Below are positions 24,204 to 32,117 of a stretch of DNA of 64,000 bases, piece by piece (position 1 is the first letter of the stretch; each line of letters starts with the position of its first letter). The notes beneath the pieces were generated by a model, which saw nothing but the letters and a program-made list of their open reading frames with translations, ran no database searches and was not told the origin of the DNA. The DNA is from Pseudomonas viridiflava (GTDB lineage Bacteria; Pseudomonadota; Gammaproteobacteria; Pseudomonadales; Pseudomonadaceae), in contig NZ_UUIS01000096.1 of assembly GCF_900589395.1 (NCBI RefSeq), forward strand, positions 1 through 64,000. The letters are read 5' to 3'. Position numbers and translations under genes: made by a program.

Positions 24204-25541
24204 ATGACTCTGCGTCAATTCGCAGGGCTAGGAGCCCTGTTGTCCCTCGCTTTACCTGGTCTGGCCCTGGCGGCTGAACCTGTTGCAGAACCTGTGCTGA
24301 ACTCCGGCGATACTGCATGGATGTTGACGGCGACGGCCCTGGTTCTGTTCATGACCATTCCAGGCCTTGCCCTGTTCTACGGCGGCATGGTCCGCTCCAA
24401 GAATATTCTGTCGGTGATGATGCAGTGCTTTGCCATCACCGGTCTGATCAGCATCCTCTGGGTGGTGTACGGCTACAGCCTGGCGTTCGATGCCACCGGC
24501 ATGGAAGAGGGCGTAGTCAACTTCAGCTCCTTCATCGGCGGTTTCCAGAAGGCTTTCCTGGCCGGTGTGACCCCTGCCAGCCTGACCAGCGCGGCGGCCT
24601 TGTTCCCCGAGGCGGTGTTCATCACCTTCCAGATGACTTTCGCGATCATCACCCCGGCGCTGATCGTCGGTGCCTTCGCCGAGCGCATGAAGTTCTCCGC
24701 CATGCTGATCTTCATGGCCATCTGGTTCACCCTGGTCTACGCGCCGATTGCCCACATGGTCTGGGGCGGTGTGGGCGGCCTGATGTGGGACTGGGGCGTA
24801 CTGGACTTCGCCGGCGGCACCGTGGTGCACATCAACGCCGGTGTGGCCGGCCTGGTAGCGTGCCTGGTACTGGGCAAGCGCAAAGGCTACCCGACCACCC
24901 CGATGGCGCCGCACAACCTGGGCTATACCCTGATCGGTGCGGCCATGCTGTGGATCGGCTGGTTCGGCTTCAACGCAGGCTCCGCGGCCGCCGCCAACGG
25001 CACCGCTGGCATGGCGATGCTGGTCACCCAGATTGCCACGGCCGCCGCCGCCCTGGGCTGGATGTTCGCCGAGTGGCTGACCCACGGCAAACCCAGCGCA
25101 CTGGGCATCGCTTCGGGTGTCGTGGCCGGCCTGGTGGCCATTACCCCGGCTGCCGGTACCGCAGGCCCCATGGGCGCGCTGGTCATCGGTCTGGTCTCGG
25201 GTGTGGTGTGCTTCTTCTGCGCCACCAGCCTCAAGCGCAAGCTGGGCTATGACGACTCGCTGGATGCCTTCGGCGTGCATGGCGTGGGCGGTATCGTCGG
25301 CGCCATCCTGACCGGCGTGTTCGCAGCCCCTGCCTTGGGCGGCTTCGGCACCGTGACCGACATCGGCGCCCAGGTCTGGGTGCAGTTCAAGGGCGTGGCG
25401 TTCACCGTCGTCTACACCGCCATCGTGACCTACATCATCCTCAAGGTGCTGGATGTGGTCATGGGCCTGCGTGTGAACGAAGAGGAAGAGGCTGTAGGCC
25501 TGGACCTGGCACAGCACAACGAGCGTGGCTACAACCTGTAA
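24204..25541 (+). CDS. amtB: Ammonium transporter AmtB
   Basis: The 445-residue protein has a signal peptide (ending near ALAAEP) and about eleven membrane helices. Signature segments include FYGGMVRSKNILSVM, the pore His in YAPIAHMVWG and the second in FGVHGVGGIVGA. It is a trimeric inner-membrane ammonium channel regulated by GlnK encoded just upstream. AGGAGAAA precedes the ATG. The C-terminal tail needed for GlnK contact (LDVVMGLRVNEEEEAVGLDL) is intact. An intrinsic terminator follows. Confidence 0.96.
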   Translation: MTLRQFAGLGALLSLALPGLALAAEPVAEPVLNSGDTAWMLTATALVLFMTIPGLALFYGGMVRSKNILSVMMQCFAITGLISILWVVYGYSLAFDATGMEEGVVNFSSFIGGFQKAFLAGVTPASLTSAAALFPEAVFITFQMTFAIITPALIVGAFAERMKFSAMLIFMAIWFTLVYAPIAHMVWGGVGGLMWDWGVLDFAGGTVVHINAGVAGLVACLVLGKRKGYPTTPMAPHNLGYTLIGAAMLWIGWFGFNAGSAAAANGTAGMAMLVTQIATAAAALGWMFAEWLTHGKPSALGIASGVVAGLVAITPAAGTAGPMGALVIGLVSGVVCFFCATSLKRKLGYDDSLDAFGVHGVGGIVGAILTGVFAAPALGGFGTVTDIGAQVWVQFKGVAFTVVYTAIVTYIILKVLDVVMGLRVNEEEEAVGLDLAQHNERGYNL

Positions 25542-25556
25542 GCGCTACCTGAAAAG

Positions 25557-25581
25557 TGCCCGGCTCGCCGGGCATTTTTTT
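25557..25581 (+). terminator. Intrinsic terminator of glnK-amtB
   Basis: An 8-bp stem TGCCCGGC/GCCGGGCA, tightly looped, is followed by seven T residues, 16 bases after the amtB stop. Confidence 0.9.
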
Positions 25582-25775
25582 GCCTGAAATTCAGGGATCG
25601 ACTCGACATCGGCGTTGTCATTGAGTAACCATCGGCGCGTGACGGCACAGGTTTGAGGCTGCACGGACGGCGCTTGCATGGGGCCCTGACAGGGCTGAAC
25701 GCAAGGTCGCTTTATCGCGCGCTTTGCTTTTTTCTCAGGCGAGTTAGAATGCGCGCCGAACGTGCGGAGAACGCC

Positions 25776-26201
25776 ATGTGGCAGCAATCTGGAATTACCC
25801 TCCGGGCCAGGCCTCGCGGGTTTCATCTGATCACCGATGAGATCGTGGCAAGCCTGCCGGAGCTGTCCGGTTGTCGTATCGGATTGCTGCATTTATGGCT
25901 GCAACACACCTCGGCCTCGTTGACGGTCAACGAGAATGCCGACCCGGCGGTACGTCGTGATTTCGAGCGTTTCTTCAACCGGCTGGTGCCCCAGGGCGTG
26001 GCCGGGCATGAACACAACGACGAAGGCCCCGACGACCTGCCGGCGCACTTCAAGGCCAGTTTGCTAGGCTGCCAGGTGGTTTTGCCGGTCTCGGCCGGCC
26101 GTCTGGCGCTGGGTACATGGCAAGGTGTCTATCTGGGCGAGCACCGGGATCATGGGGGTGCTCGTCGTATCCTGGCCACCCTTCAGGGTGAATGGGAATA
26201 A
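25776..26201 (+). CDS. yjbQ: YjbQ family (UPF0047) protein, secondary thiamine-phosphate synthase type
   Basis: The 141-residue protein matches the compact YjbQ fold. LWLQHTSASLTVNENADP is the core motif, followed by the His-rich HEHNDEGPDDLPAHFK and LGTWQGVYLGEHRDHGG. Family members show weak thiamine-phosphate synthase activity; the physiological role is not settled. The ATG at 25,776 follows GCGGAGAA; the frame open to 25,653 is outside the family. It stands alone between amtB and sutA. Confidence 0.88.
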   Translation: MWQQSGITLRARPRGFHLITDEIVASLPELSGCRIGLLHLWLQHTSASLTVNENADPAVRRDFERFFNRLVPQGVAGHEHNDEGPDDLPAHFKASLLGCQVVLPVSAGRLALGTWQGVYLGEHRDHGGARRILATLQGEWE

Positions 26202-26295
26202 CCGCGGGTTCGAGGCTGCCGCTCTTTGAGGCAGCTCGATTTCCAGCGTTGCTGAGCTATAACTAATTCTGCTTTCGCAAGTCATGAGGTTGAAC

Positions 26296-26619
26296 ATGAG
26301 CGACGACGACAACGATGATCTGGTAGACGACCTGGAAGGCGAAGAAGAGGGCGAGGAGCTCAGTGCTGCTCCGGAAGACGACGCCCCCGACACCGACGAT
26401 GGCGAAGCCGCGGTAACGCCCGCCAAGGGCAAATCCAAGGCCGCTGTCTCGGTCGACGAGCTGCCCAGTATCGAGGCCAAGCAAAAGGATCGCGACGCGC
26501 TGGCTCGCGCCATGGAGGAGTTCCTCTCTCGTGGCGGCCGTGTGCAGGAAGTGGAGGCCAACGTGGTCGCTGATCCGCCCAAGAAACCGGATAACAAGTA
26601 CGGCAGTCGTCCTATCTGA
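26296..26619 (+). CDS. sutA: SutA, RNA polymerase-binding regulator of slow-growth transcription
   Basis: The 107-residue protein begins with a strongly acidic disordered tail (MSDDDNDDLVDDLEGEEEGE), then has a helical core around SIEAKQKDRDALARAMEEFL and a short basic tail KYGSRPI. This matches SutA of Pseudomonas aeruginosa, which binds RNA polymerase and supports rRNA and housekeeping transcription under starvation. Its position between yjbQ and the xerC operon is as in other pseudomonads. The ATG at 26,296 follows TGAGGTTGAAC. Confidence 0.9.
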   Translation: MSDDDNDDLVDDLEGEEEGEELSAAPEDDAPDTDDGEAAVTPAKGKSKAAVSVDELPSIEAKQKDRDALARAMEEFLSRGGRVQEVEANVVADPPKKPDNKYGSRPI

Positions 26620-26641
26620 CGGTCGCACGAACGTGTAACGG

Positions 26642-26668
26642 AAAGCCCGCCATTGCTGCGGGCTTTTT
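26642..26668 (+). terminator. Intrinsic terminator of sutA
   Basis: The 9-bp stem AAAGCCCGC/GCGGGCTTT with a 7-base loop runs into TTTTT, 23 bases after the sutA stop. The convergent HAD gene ends about 20 bases further on. Confidence 0.88.
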
Positions 26669-26688
26669 GTTGCCTGCAATGGCGCCGG

Positions 26689-27381
26689 TCAGGCCCAGCG
26701 GGCCAGCACCTCAGGCAATTGCGACAGGTTGTGGATTTCGGCATCGGGACGATTGTCGGCGTCCCAGACCTTGCCCTGCGGGTTGTACCAGATGGCTCGC
26801 AGGCCGGCACGCTGGGCACCGGCGATGTCGTCTTCGGGGTGATCGCCGATGTGCACGGCGTGGGCCGGCTCGCACCGGGCGCGGCGCAGGGCTTCGAGAA
26901 AGGGCGCCGGGTCCGGCTTGCCTATCCCCAGATCTTCGGCGCACAGGGCAAAGTTGAAGTAGTCGGCCAGCCCCAGGCGGCGCACATCGGCATTGCCGTT
27001 GGTGATGACGCCCAGGGTGTAGGTCTTGGCCAGGATCTCCAGGGTCGGCAACACCTCCGGGAACACCTGCACCTGATGGCGACCCTGCAGGAAGGTCTCG
27101 AAGCTGCGGTCCGCCAGGTCCTGGGCCTGCTCGGGGTCGTAGCCGGCATCCTGCAGGGCCTGGAACAGCACGCGCCGGCGCAGGGTGCTGATGCGATGCT
27201 TCAGGCCCGGCTCCTGCTCGATCAGCCGGGTGCGGATGGCCCACAGGTGCTCGACAGGCACCGGGCCCAGGCGCGGTGCGTGTTCGGTCAGCCAGTCACG
27301 CAGTAGTGTTTCGGCGCCCAGGATGGCCGGTGCGTTGTCCCACAGCGTGTCGTCGAGGTCGAAGGTGATCAGCTTAATCAT
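26689..27381 (-). CDS. HAD-family hydrolase, YigB-like phosphatase
   Basis: The 230-residue protein has motif I ITFDLDDTLWD with both aspartates, motif II VITNGNAD, motif III GKPDPAPF (Lys) and motif IV HIGDHPEDDIAGAQRAG. That is a complete phosphatase-type HAD site with a helical cap. The E. coli homologue YigB dephosphorylates FMN and also follows xerC, so a flavin-phosphatase role is a fair inference. It is the last gene of the lipoprotein-lysA-dapF-DUF484-xerC operon, beginning 14 bases after xerC. Confidence 0.9.
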   Translation of the reverse strand: MIKLITFDLDDTLWDNAPAILGAETLLRDWLTEHAPRLGPVPVEHLWAIRTRLIEQEPGLKHRISTLRRRVLFQALQDAGYDPEQAQDLADRSFETFLQGRHQVQVFPEVLPTLEILAKTYTLGVITNGNADVRRLGLADYFNFALCAEDLGIGKPDPAPFLEALRRARCEPAHAVHIGDHPEDDIAGAQRAGLRAIWYNPQGKVWDADNRPDAEIHNLSQLPEVLARWA

Positions 27382-27395
27382 GGGACGCTACCTTT

Positions 27396-28295
27396 TTAAT
27401 CATGGCCGCTGCCTTTGCGTCTGGCCCGGGGATGGGCACTGTCGTAGACGCTGGCCAAATGCTGGAAATCAAGATGAGTGTAGATCTGCGTGGTGCTGAT
27501 GTCGGCATGGCCGAGCAATTCCTGCACCGCCCGCAGGTCCTGGGATGATTCCAGCAGGTGGCTGGCAAAGGAATGACGCAGCATGTGCGGGTGCAGGTTC
27601 TGGCCCAGTTCGCGCTCGCCGGCCGCCTTGAGGCGCACCTGGATGGCCCGTGGCCCCAGGCGCCGGCCTTGCAGGCCGATGAACACCGCGTTGTCGCGCG
27701 GGTTGGCCCGGGCCCGCAGCTCGAGCCACGCCTGCAGGGCCTGGCGTGCCTTGCTGCCGACCGGCAACACGCGGGCCTTGTTGCCTTTGCCCAGCACCTG
27801 CACCAGGCCATCGTCCAGGTCCAGCTGTTCGAGATCCAGGCCGGTCAGTTCCGACAGGCGCAGGCCCGAGGAGTAGAACAGCTCCATGATCGCCTGGTCG
27901 CGACGGGCCAGAAAATCGTCCTCCACCGCGCCTTCGAACAATTGCGCGGTGCGGTCGGTGTCCAGGGTCTTGGGCAGGCGTCGCTCGCCCTTGGGCGGCG
28001 ACAGACCGTTGGCCGGGTCGTGCTGGCAGAGGCCTTCGCGATTGAGGTACTGGTACAGGCCGCGCACTGCCGACAGCAGGCGGGCCAGGCTGCGCGGCGA
28101 CTGACCCTGCTGATGCTGGCGGGCCACGAAGCTGCGCAGCTGCTGGATGTCCAGGTCTGCCCAGCGGGCCAACGACTGCTTCTGGCAGAACGCCAAAACC
28201 TTGTTCAGGTCGCGCCGGTAGGCCTGCAGGGTGTGGGGCGAGACCTGGCGCTCACTGTGCAAATGCGTGCAGTAGGCCTCCAGTTGCCCCTCCAT
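27396..28295 (-). CDS. xerC: Tyrosine recombinase XerC
   Basis: The 299-residue recombinase resolves chromosome dimers at dif with XerD. The SAM-like N-terminal domain covers about residues 1-95. The catalytic residues are visible: Arg in SSGLRLSELTG, Lys in GKGNKARVLP, His-x-x-Arg in HPHMLRHSFASHLLES, His in LLGHADISTTQ and the nucleophile Tyr in IYTHLDF. Its start lies 2 bases after the DUF484 stop, indicating coupling. It is the household enzyme, not a mobile-element integrase. Confidence 0.95.
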   Translation of the reverse strand: MEGQLEAYCTHLHSERQVSPHTLQAYRRDLNKVLAFCQKQSLARWADLDIQQLRSFVARQHQQGQSPRSLARLLSAVRGLYQYLNREGLCQHDPANGLSPPKGERRLPKTLDTDRTAQLFEGAVEDDFLARRDQAIMELFYSSGLRLSELTGLDLEQLDLDDGLVQVLGKGNKARVLPVGSKARQALQAWLELRARANPRDNAVFIGLQGRRLGPRAIQVRLKAAGERELGQNLHPHMLRHSFASHLLESSQDLRAVQELLGHADISTTQIYTHLDFQHLASVYDSAHPRARRKGSGHD

Positions 28296-28297
28296 GC

Positions 28298-29029
28298 TCA
28301 GCGCACCGAGCGCAGCGATTGGGTCAGGCGCGGTAGCAGGCGGCTGAGCACGTCGGCGATATAACTGAGGAAAACGGTGCCGACCGAGCTTTTGTAATGC
28401 TGAGGGTCGCGGCTGCCGATCGCCAGCACGCCGAGCAGACCCTGGTGGTTCAGCGTGACCAGGGCTGTGGACCCGACTTGCTTGCCTTGTTCGCTGCCGA
28501 ACAGAAAGGCCAGCTCATGGTCACGCAACGCTCCGCACACGGCCTTCTCGCCCATCAGGCCGCCGATGGCAGTCTGCGCCTCGCTGCTGCTGGTCCAGCG
28601 TCCGACCGGTCCGCTGTGGTCACCAAACAGGATAAGGCTGACAAATGGCACCTGGAAATCCTGGCGCAGGCTGTCCTCGACGGCAATCACCAGGTCGTCG
28701 AGGCTGGCCGCGTCCATCAGGGCCAGGTTCAGGCGTCGGGTCTTCTCGAACAGCCGGTCATTGTCGCGGGCCACGTCCATCAGTTGCGACAGACGATGGC
28801 GCATCTCGATGTTGCGCTCACGCAGCAGCTTGAGCTGGCGCTCGACCAGCGAAACGCTGTCGCCGCGCTGGTGAGGAATGCGCATCGCCACCAGCAATTG
28901 GTCGTGCTCGGCGAAAAACTCCGGGTGGCGCAGCAGGTAGGCGATGACCGCCTCTGCTTCGGGATCGTGCGTGGCGCCGTTGATCGGCGTTTCGCCGGGC
29001 GAGCATGAAGCAGGAGGCTGTTCGTTCAT
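28298..29029 (-). CDS. DUF484 family protein
   Basis: The 243-residue protein has an N-terminal helical segment (PEAEAVIAYLLRHPEFFAEH), a coiled-coil (LKLLRERNIEMRHRLSQL) and a C-terminal GAF-like domain (GLLGVLAIGSRDPQHYKSS). DUF484 proteins are always found between dapF and xerC; the function is unknown, and a GAF-type sensory or chaperone role is only suggested by the fold. The ATG at 29,029 gives a family-like start; the frame extends to 29,065 across the dapF end. Confidence 0.88.
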   Translation of the reverse strand: MNEQPPASCSPGETPINGATHDPEAEAVIAYLLRHPEFFAEHDQLLVAMRIPHQRGDSVSLVERQLKLLRERNIEMRHRLSQLMDVARDNDRLFEKTRRLNLALMDAASLDDLVIAVEDSLRQDFQVPFVSLILFGDHSGPVGRWTSSSEAQTAIGGLMGEKAVCGALRDHELAFLFGSEQGKQVGSTALVTLNHQGLLGVLAIGSRDPQHYKSSVGTVFLSYIADVLSRLLPRLTQSLRSVR

Positions 29030-29042
29030 CGCATTTGCTCTC

Positions 29043-29873
29043 TCATAGGCGAACCTGGCCTTCATAGACCCGTACCGCAGGCCCGGTCATCAAGACTGGC
29101 TGGCCGGGGCCGGCCCACTCGATGGACAGGCGCCCGCCGGGCAGGTCGATCAACACCGGCGAGTCCATCCAGCCCTGGCTGATGGCTGCAACGGCAGCCG
29201 CGCAAGCGCCCGTGCCACAAGCCTGGGTCTCACCGGCACCGCGCTCCCAGACACGCAACTGGGCGCGCTGGCGGTCCACGACGTGGAGAAACCCTACGTT
29301 GACCCGGGCCGGAAAACGCGGGTGATGCTCAATCTTCGGCCCCAGTTCATGCACCGGGGCGCTGTTGATGTCATCGACGCGCAGCACGGCGTGCGGGTTG
29401 CCCATCGACACGGCCGCCAGCTCGACGTGCTGGCCCTCCACATCCAGGTCGTAGCTGAGGGCCTGTTGCGCGGCCTGGAACGGGATCTGTTCGGGCACCA
29501 GCTTGGGCGGGCCCATGTCGACGCAGATCTGCCCATCGCTGCGCACGTCCAGCTCGATGATGCCGCTCTTGGTCTCGACGCGAATCAGGCGCTTGGTGGT
29601 CAGGCGCTTGTCCAGCACGAAACGGGCAAAACACCGCGCGCCGTTGCCGCATTGCTCGACCTCGGAACCGTCGGAATTGAAGATCCGGTAGCGGAAATCC
29701 ACGTCCGGGTTGCTCGGCGCCTCGACGATCAGCAGTTGGTCAAAGCCGATGCCGGTGTGCCGGTCACCCCATTGTTTGGCGTGCTTGGGCAAGATGTGCG
29801 CGTGCTGGCTGACCAGGTCCAGAACCATGAAGTCATTGCCCAGCCCGTGCATCTTGGTAAAACGCAGCAGCAT
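29043..29873 (-). CDS. dapF: Diaminopimelate epimerase
   Basis: The 276-residue enzyme converts LL- to meso-diaminopimelate for lysine and peptidoglycan. It starts MLLRFTKMHGLGNDFMVLD. The catalytic cysteines lie in EQCGNGARCFARF and TQACGTGACAAAVA. The start at 29,873 lies 4 bases after the lysA stop. Length equals the family norm. It acts directly upstream of LysA, encoded next to it. Confidence 0.96.
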   Translation of the reverse strand: MLLRFTKMHGLGNDFMVLDLVSQHAHILPKHAKQWGDRHTGIGFDQLLIVEAPSNPDVDFRYRIFNSDGSEVEQCGNGARCFARFVLDKRLTTKRLIRVETKSGIIELDVRSDGQICVDMGPPKLVPEQIPFQAAQQALSYDLDVEGQHVELAAVSMGNPHAVLRVDDINSAPVHELGPKIEHHPRFPARVNVGFLHVVDRQRAQLRVWERGAGETQACGTGACAAAVAAISQGWMDSPVLIDLPGGRLSIEWAGPGQPVLMTGPAVRVYEGQVRL

Positions 29874-29877
29874 GGGA

Positions 29878-31125
29878 TCACTCCGGCAGCAGGCTTTCGC
29901 CGGCAAACAGCTCGCTCAGGGTTTCCCGACGACGCACTTCGAAAGCGTCGCTGCCATCGACCAGTACTTCAGCGGCGCGGCCGCGGGTGTTGTAGTTCGA
30001 ACTCATGACGAAACCATAGGCGCCCGCCGAGTGAACAGTCAGCAGATCGCCTTCGGCCAGGGCCAGTTCACGGCTCTTGGCCAGGAAGTCACCGGTCTCG
30101 CAGATCGGGCCGACGATGTCATAGGTGCGTGCCGCACCGTCACGTGGACGCACGGCGGTGACATCCATCCAGGCCTGGTACAGCGCCGGGCGAATCAGGT
30201 CGTTCATCGCCGCATCGACGATGGCGAAATCCTTGTGCTCGGTGTGCTTGAGGTACTCGACCCGGGTCAGCAGCACGCCGGCATTGGCGACGATAAAGCG
30301 ACCCGGCTCGAACACCAGGCCCAGGTCGCGGCCTTCGAGGCGCTCGCGCACGGCCTTGATGTAATCGCCGGCCAAGGGCGGTTCTTCATCGCGATAACGC
30401 ACGCCCAGGCCGCCGCCCAGGTCGATGTGACGCAAGTGGATGCCGCAATCGCCGAGGCGGTCGACCAGGTCGAGCAGGCGGTCCAGCGCATCGATGAATG
30501 GTTCCAGCGTGGTCAGTTGCGAGCCGATGTGGCAATCGACGCCGACCACGTCCAGGTTCGGCAGCTGCGAGGCGCGAACGTAAACGTCTTCGGCATCACT
30601 GATGGCAATGCCGAACTTGTTTTCCTTGAGGCCGGTGGAAATGTACGGGTGGGTGCCGGCATCCACGTCCGGGTTGACCCGCAGCGACACCGGGGCGTGC
30701 ACGCCCAGCTCGGCGGCCACGACCTGCAGGCGCTCCAGCTCGTCGGTCGACTCGACGTTGAAGCAGTGCACGCCCACTTCCAGGGCGCGACGCATGTCTT
30801 CACGGGTCTTGCCCACGCCGGAAAACACGATCCGGTCAGGCTGGCCGCCCGCGGCCAGGACGCGTTCGAGTTCACCGCGCGAGACGATGTCGAAGCCTGC
30901 GCCCAGGCGCGCCAGGACGTTGAGCACGCCCAGGTTGGAGTTGGCCTTGACGGCAAAGCACACCAGGTGCGGCATGCCGCTCAGGGCATCGGCATAGGCG
31001 CGGTACTGCGCCTCGATGTGGGCGCGCGAATAGACATAAGTGGGTGTGCCGAAACGTTCGGCAATGGCAGACAAGGCCACGCCCTCCGCGAACAGCTCGC
31101 CGTCGCGGTAGTTGAAAGCGTCCAT
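29878..31125 (-). CDS. lysA: Diaminopimelate decarboxylase
   Basis: The 415-residue PLP enzyme decarboxylates meso-diaminopimelate to L-lysine. It is a fold-type III (alanine racemase-like) protein: the PLP lysine is in VCFAVKANSNLGVL, and the segments GVDCHIGSQLT, LGGGLGVRY and ICETGDFLA form the cofactor and substrate pocket. The gene starts 3 bases downstream of the small lipoprotein gene and abuts dapF, forming a tight operon. Confidence 0.96.
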   Translation of the reverse strand: MDAFNYRDGELFAEGVALSAIAERFGTPTYVYSRAHIEAQYRAYADALSGMPHLVCFAVKANSNLGVLNVLARLGAGFDIVSRGELERVLAAGGQPDRIVFSGVGKTREDMRRALEVGVHCFNVESTDELERLQVVAAELGVHAPVSLRVNPDVDAGTHPYISTGLKENKFGIAISDAEDVYVRASQLPNLDVVGVDCHIGSQLTTLEPFIDALDRLLDLVDRLGDCGIHLRHIDLGGGLGVRYRDEEPPLAGDYIKAVRERLEGRDLGLVFEPGRFIVANAGVLLTRVEYLKHTEHKDFAIVDAAMNDLIRPALYQAWMDVTAVRPRDGAARTYDIVGPICETGDFLAKSRELALAEGDLLTVHSAGAYGFVMSSNYNTRGRAAEVLVDGSDAFEVRRRETLSELFAGESLLPE

Positions 31126-31128
31126 GGA

Positions 31129-31281
31129 TTACCCTTGAGAATGCTTGTGCGATTGCGACTTGGCTTGTTCGTCGGAGGACTTGCTGTCATCGGGCAGGTA
31201 CAGCGGGCCTTTCTGCCCACAGGCGGTTACGAGGCAGGCGACCGCGAGGAGCGCAGCAAGCGAAGAGATCAGGCGCTTCAT
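31129..31281 (-). CDS. lptM: Small outer-membrane lipoprotein (LppL/LptM-like)
   Basis: The 50-residue product has a lipoprotein signal with lipobox LVTAC (Cys21) followed by GQKGPLYLPDD, the short LptM/YifL motif. In E. coli LptM assists LptD-LptE assembly; in Pseudomonas this gene is the first of the lysA-dapF operon. The ATG at 31,281 is preceded by an AGGATT site. The remaining tail (SHKHSQG) is polar and poorly conserved in the family. Confidence 0.88.
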   Translation of the reverse strand: MKRLISSLAALLAVACLVTACGQKGPLYLPDDSKSSDEQAKSQSHKHSQG

Positions 31282-31521
31282 GGCGAAATCCTTTGGATAA
31301 GCATTGATTGCGGCCGAGTATACCGGCCACCTGACGGCTTGCCTATGCGGCGTCCTCTCCATCTGGCGGGGCTTTGACGCAATGCGCGGCCTTGCGCGGT
31401 GCGATTGCCGATTGCTGGTGCGCGCAACCTGCGAACACGGGCATGCTTTGCATTTGGCCGGCTGCGCCCGTATCGTGCCCGACACATGTGATATCAGTCA
31501 CCACTTCCCGAGGTTCATGCA

Positions 31522-31854
31522 ATGAGTTTGACCGAAGCCCGCTTCCACGACCTGGTCGATGCAACTCAGGAGAATCTGGAAGATATTTTCGACGCCAGCG
31601 AGCTGGACGTGGACCTGGAAAACTCGGCCGGCGTGCTGACCGTGAAGTTCGAAAATGGCTCGCAGATCATCTTCAGCCGCCAGGAACCATTGCGCCAGCT
31701 GTGGCTGGCCGCCAAGTCGGGCGGCTTTCACTTTGACTACGATCTGGAAGAAAGCCGCTGGATCTGTGATACCAGCGACGAACTGCTCAGTGAAATGCTC
31801 AGGCGCATCACCCTGGAACAGGCCGGCGCAGAGCTGGACTTCGACGAGATCTGA
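31522..31854 (+). CDS. cyaY: Iron donor/frataxin protein CyaY
   Basis: The 110-residue protein shows the bacterial frataxin pattern: an acidic first helix (RFHDLVDATQENLEDIFDAS), the sheet segments VLTVKFENGSQIIFSRQEPL, and QLWLAAKSGGFHFDY. CyaY binds iron and tunes IscS-dependent Fe-S cluster assembly. It is divergent from the lysA operon and precedes the DUF1289 gene by 2 bases. Confidence 0.94.
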   Translation: MSLTEARFHDLVDATQENLEDIFDASELDVDLENSAGVLTVKFENGSQIIFSRQEPLRQLWLAAKSGGFHFDYDLEESRWICDTSDELLSEMLRRITLEQAGAELDFDEI

Positions 31855-31856
31855 TC

Positions 31857-32117
31857 GTGACTGTCGCCAACGCCCCTCGTCCGCCCAAGCCGCTGTACAG
31901 CAACGTCAGCCCCGCTGTGCCTTCGCCCTGCGTCAGCCTGTGCCGGCTCGATGAACACAAGGTCTGCCTGGGGTGCCTGCGGCATGTCGAAGACATCCGC
32001 GAATGGCGCTCGGCCGATGACGATCGCCGTCGCCAGATCCTCGATGCCGCCGATCAGCGGCGCGCCCGCCAGGCGGGTGCAGGCCTCACGCCAGGGTCTG
32101 CTGCATCGCCTCGTTGA
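31857..32117 (+). CDS. DUF1289 small cysteine-motif protein
   Basis: The 86-residue protein has the conserved SPCVSLCRLDEHKVCLGCLR block (four cysteines, Fe-S- or zinc-like) and the following IREW segment typical of DUF1289. Function is unknown. It starts with GTG directly after cyaY, so it is probably translated from the same message. Its last 32 bases overlap the 3' end of the convergent cyaA gene. Confidence 0.85.
   Translation: MTVANAPRPPKPLYSNVSPAVPSPCVSLCRLDEHKVCLGCLRHVEDIREWRSADDDRRRQILDAADQRRARQAGAGLTPGSAASPR

Noticed and set aside
27396..28295. Tyrosine recombinase as a sign of a mobile element
   Set aside because: It is housekeeping XerC in its usual operon, not an integrase of an island or phage.
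29710..31377. 555-codon frame antisense to lysA
   Set aside because: Shadow of lysA; composition His/Gln/Asp-rich as expected from the reverse complement of a GC-rich gene.
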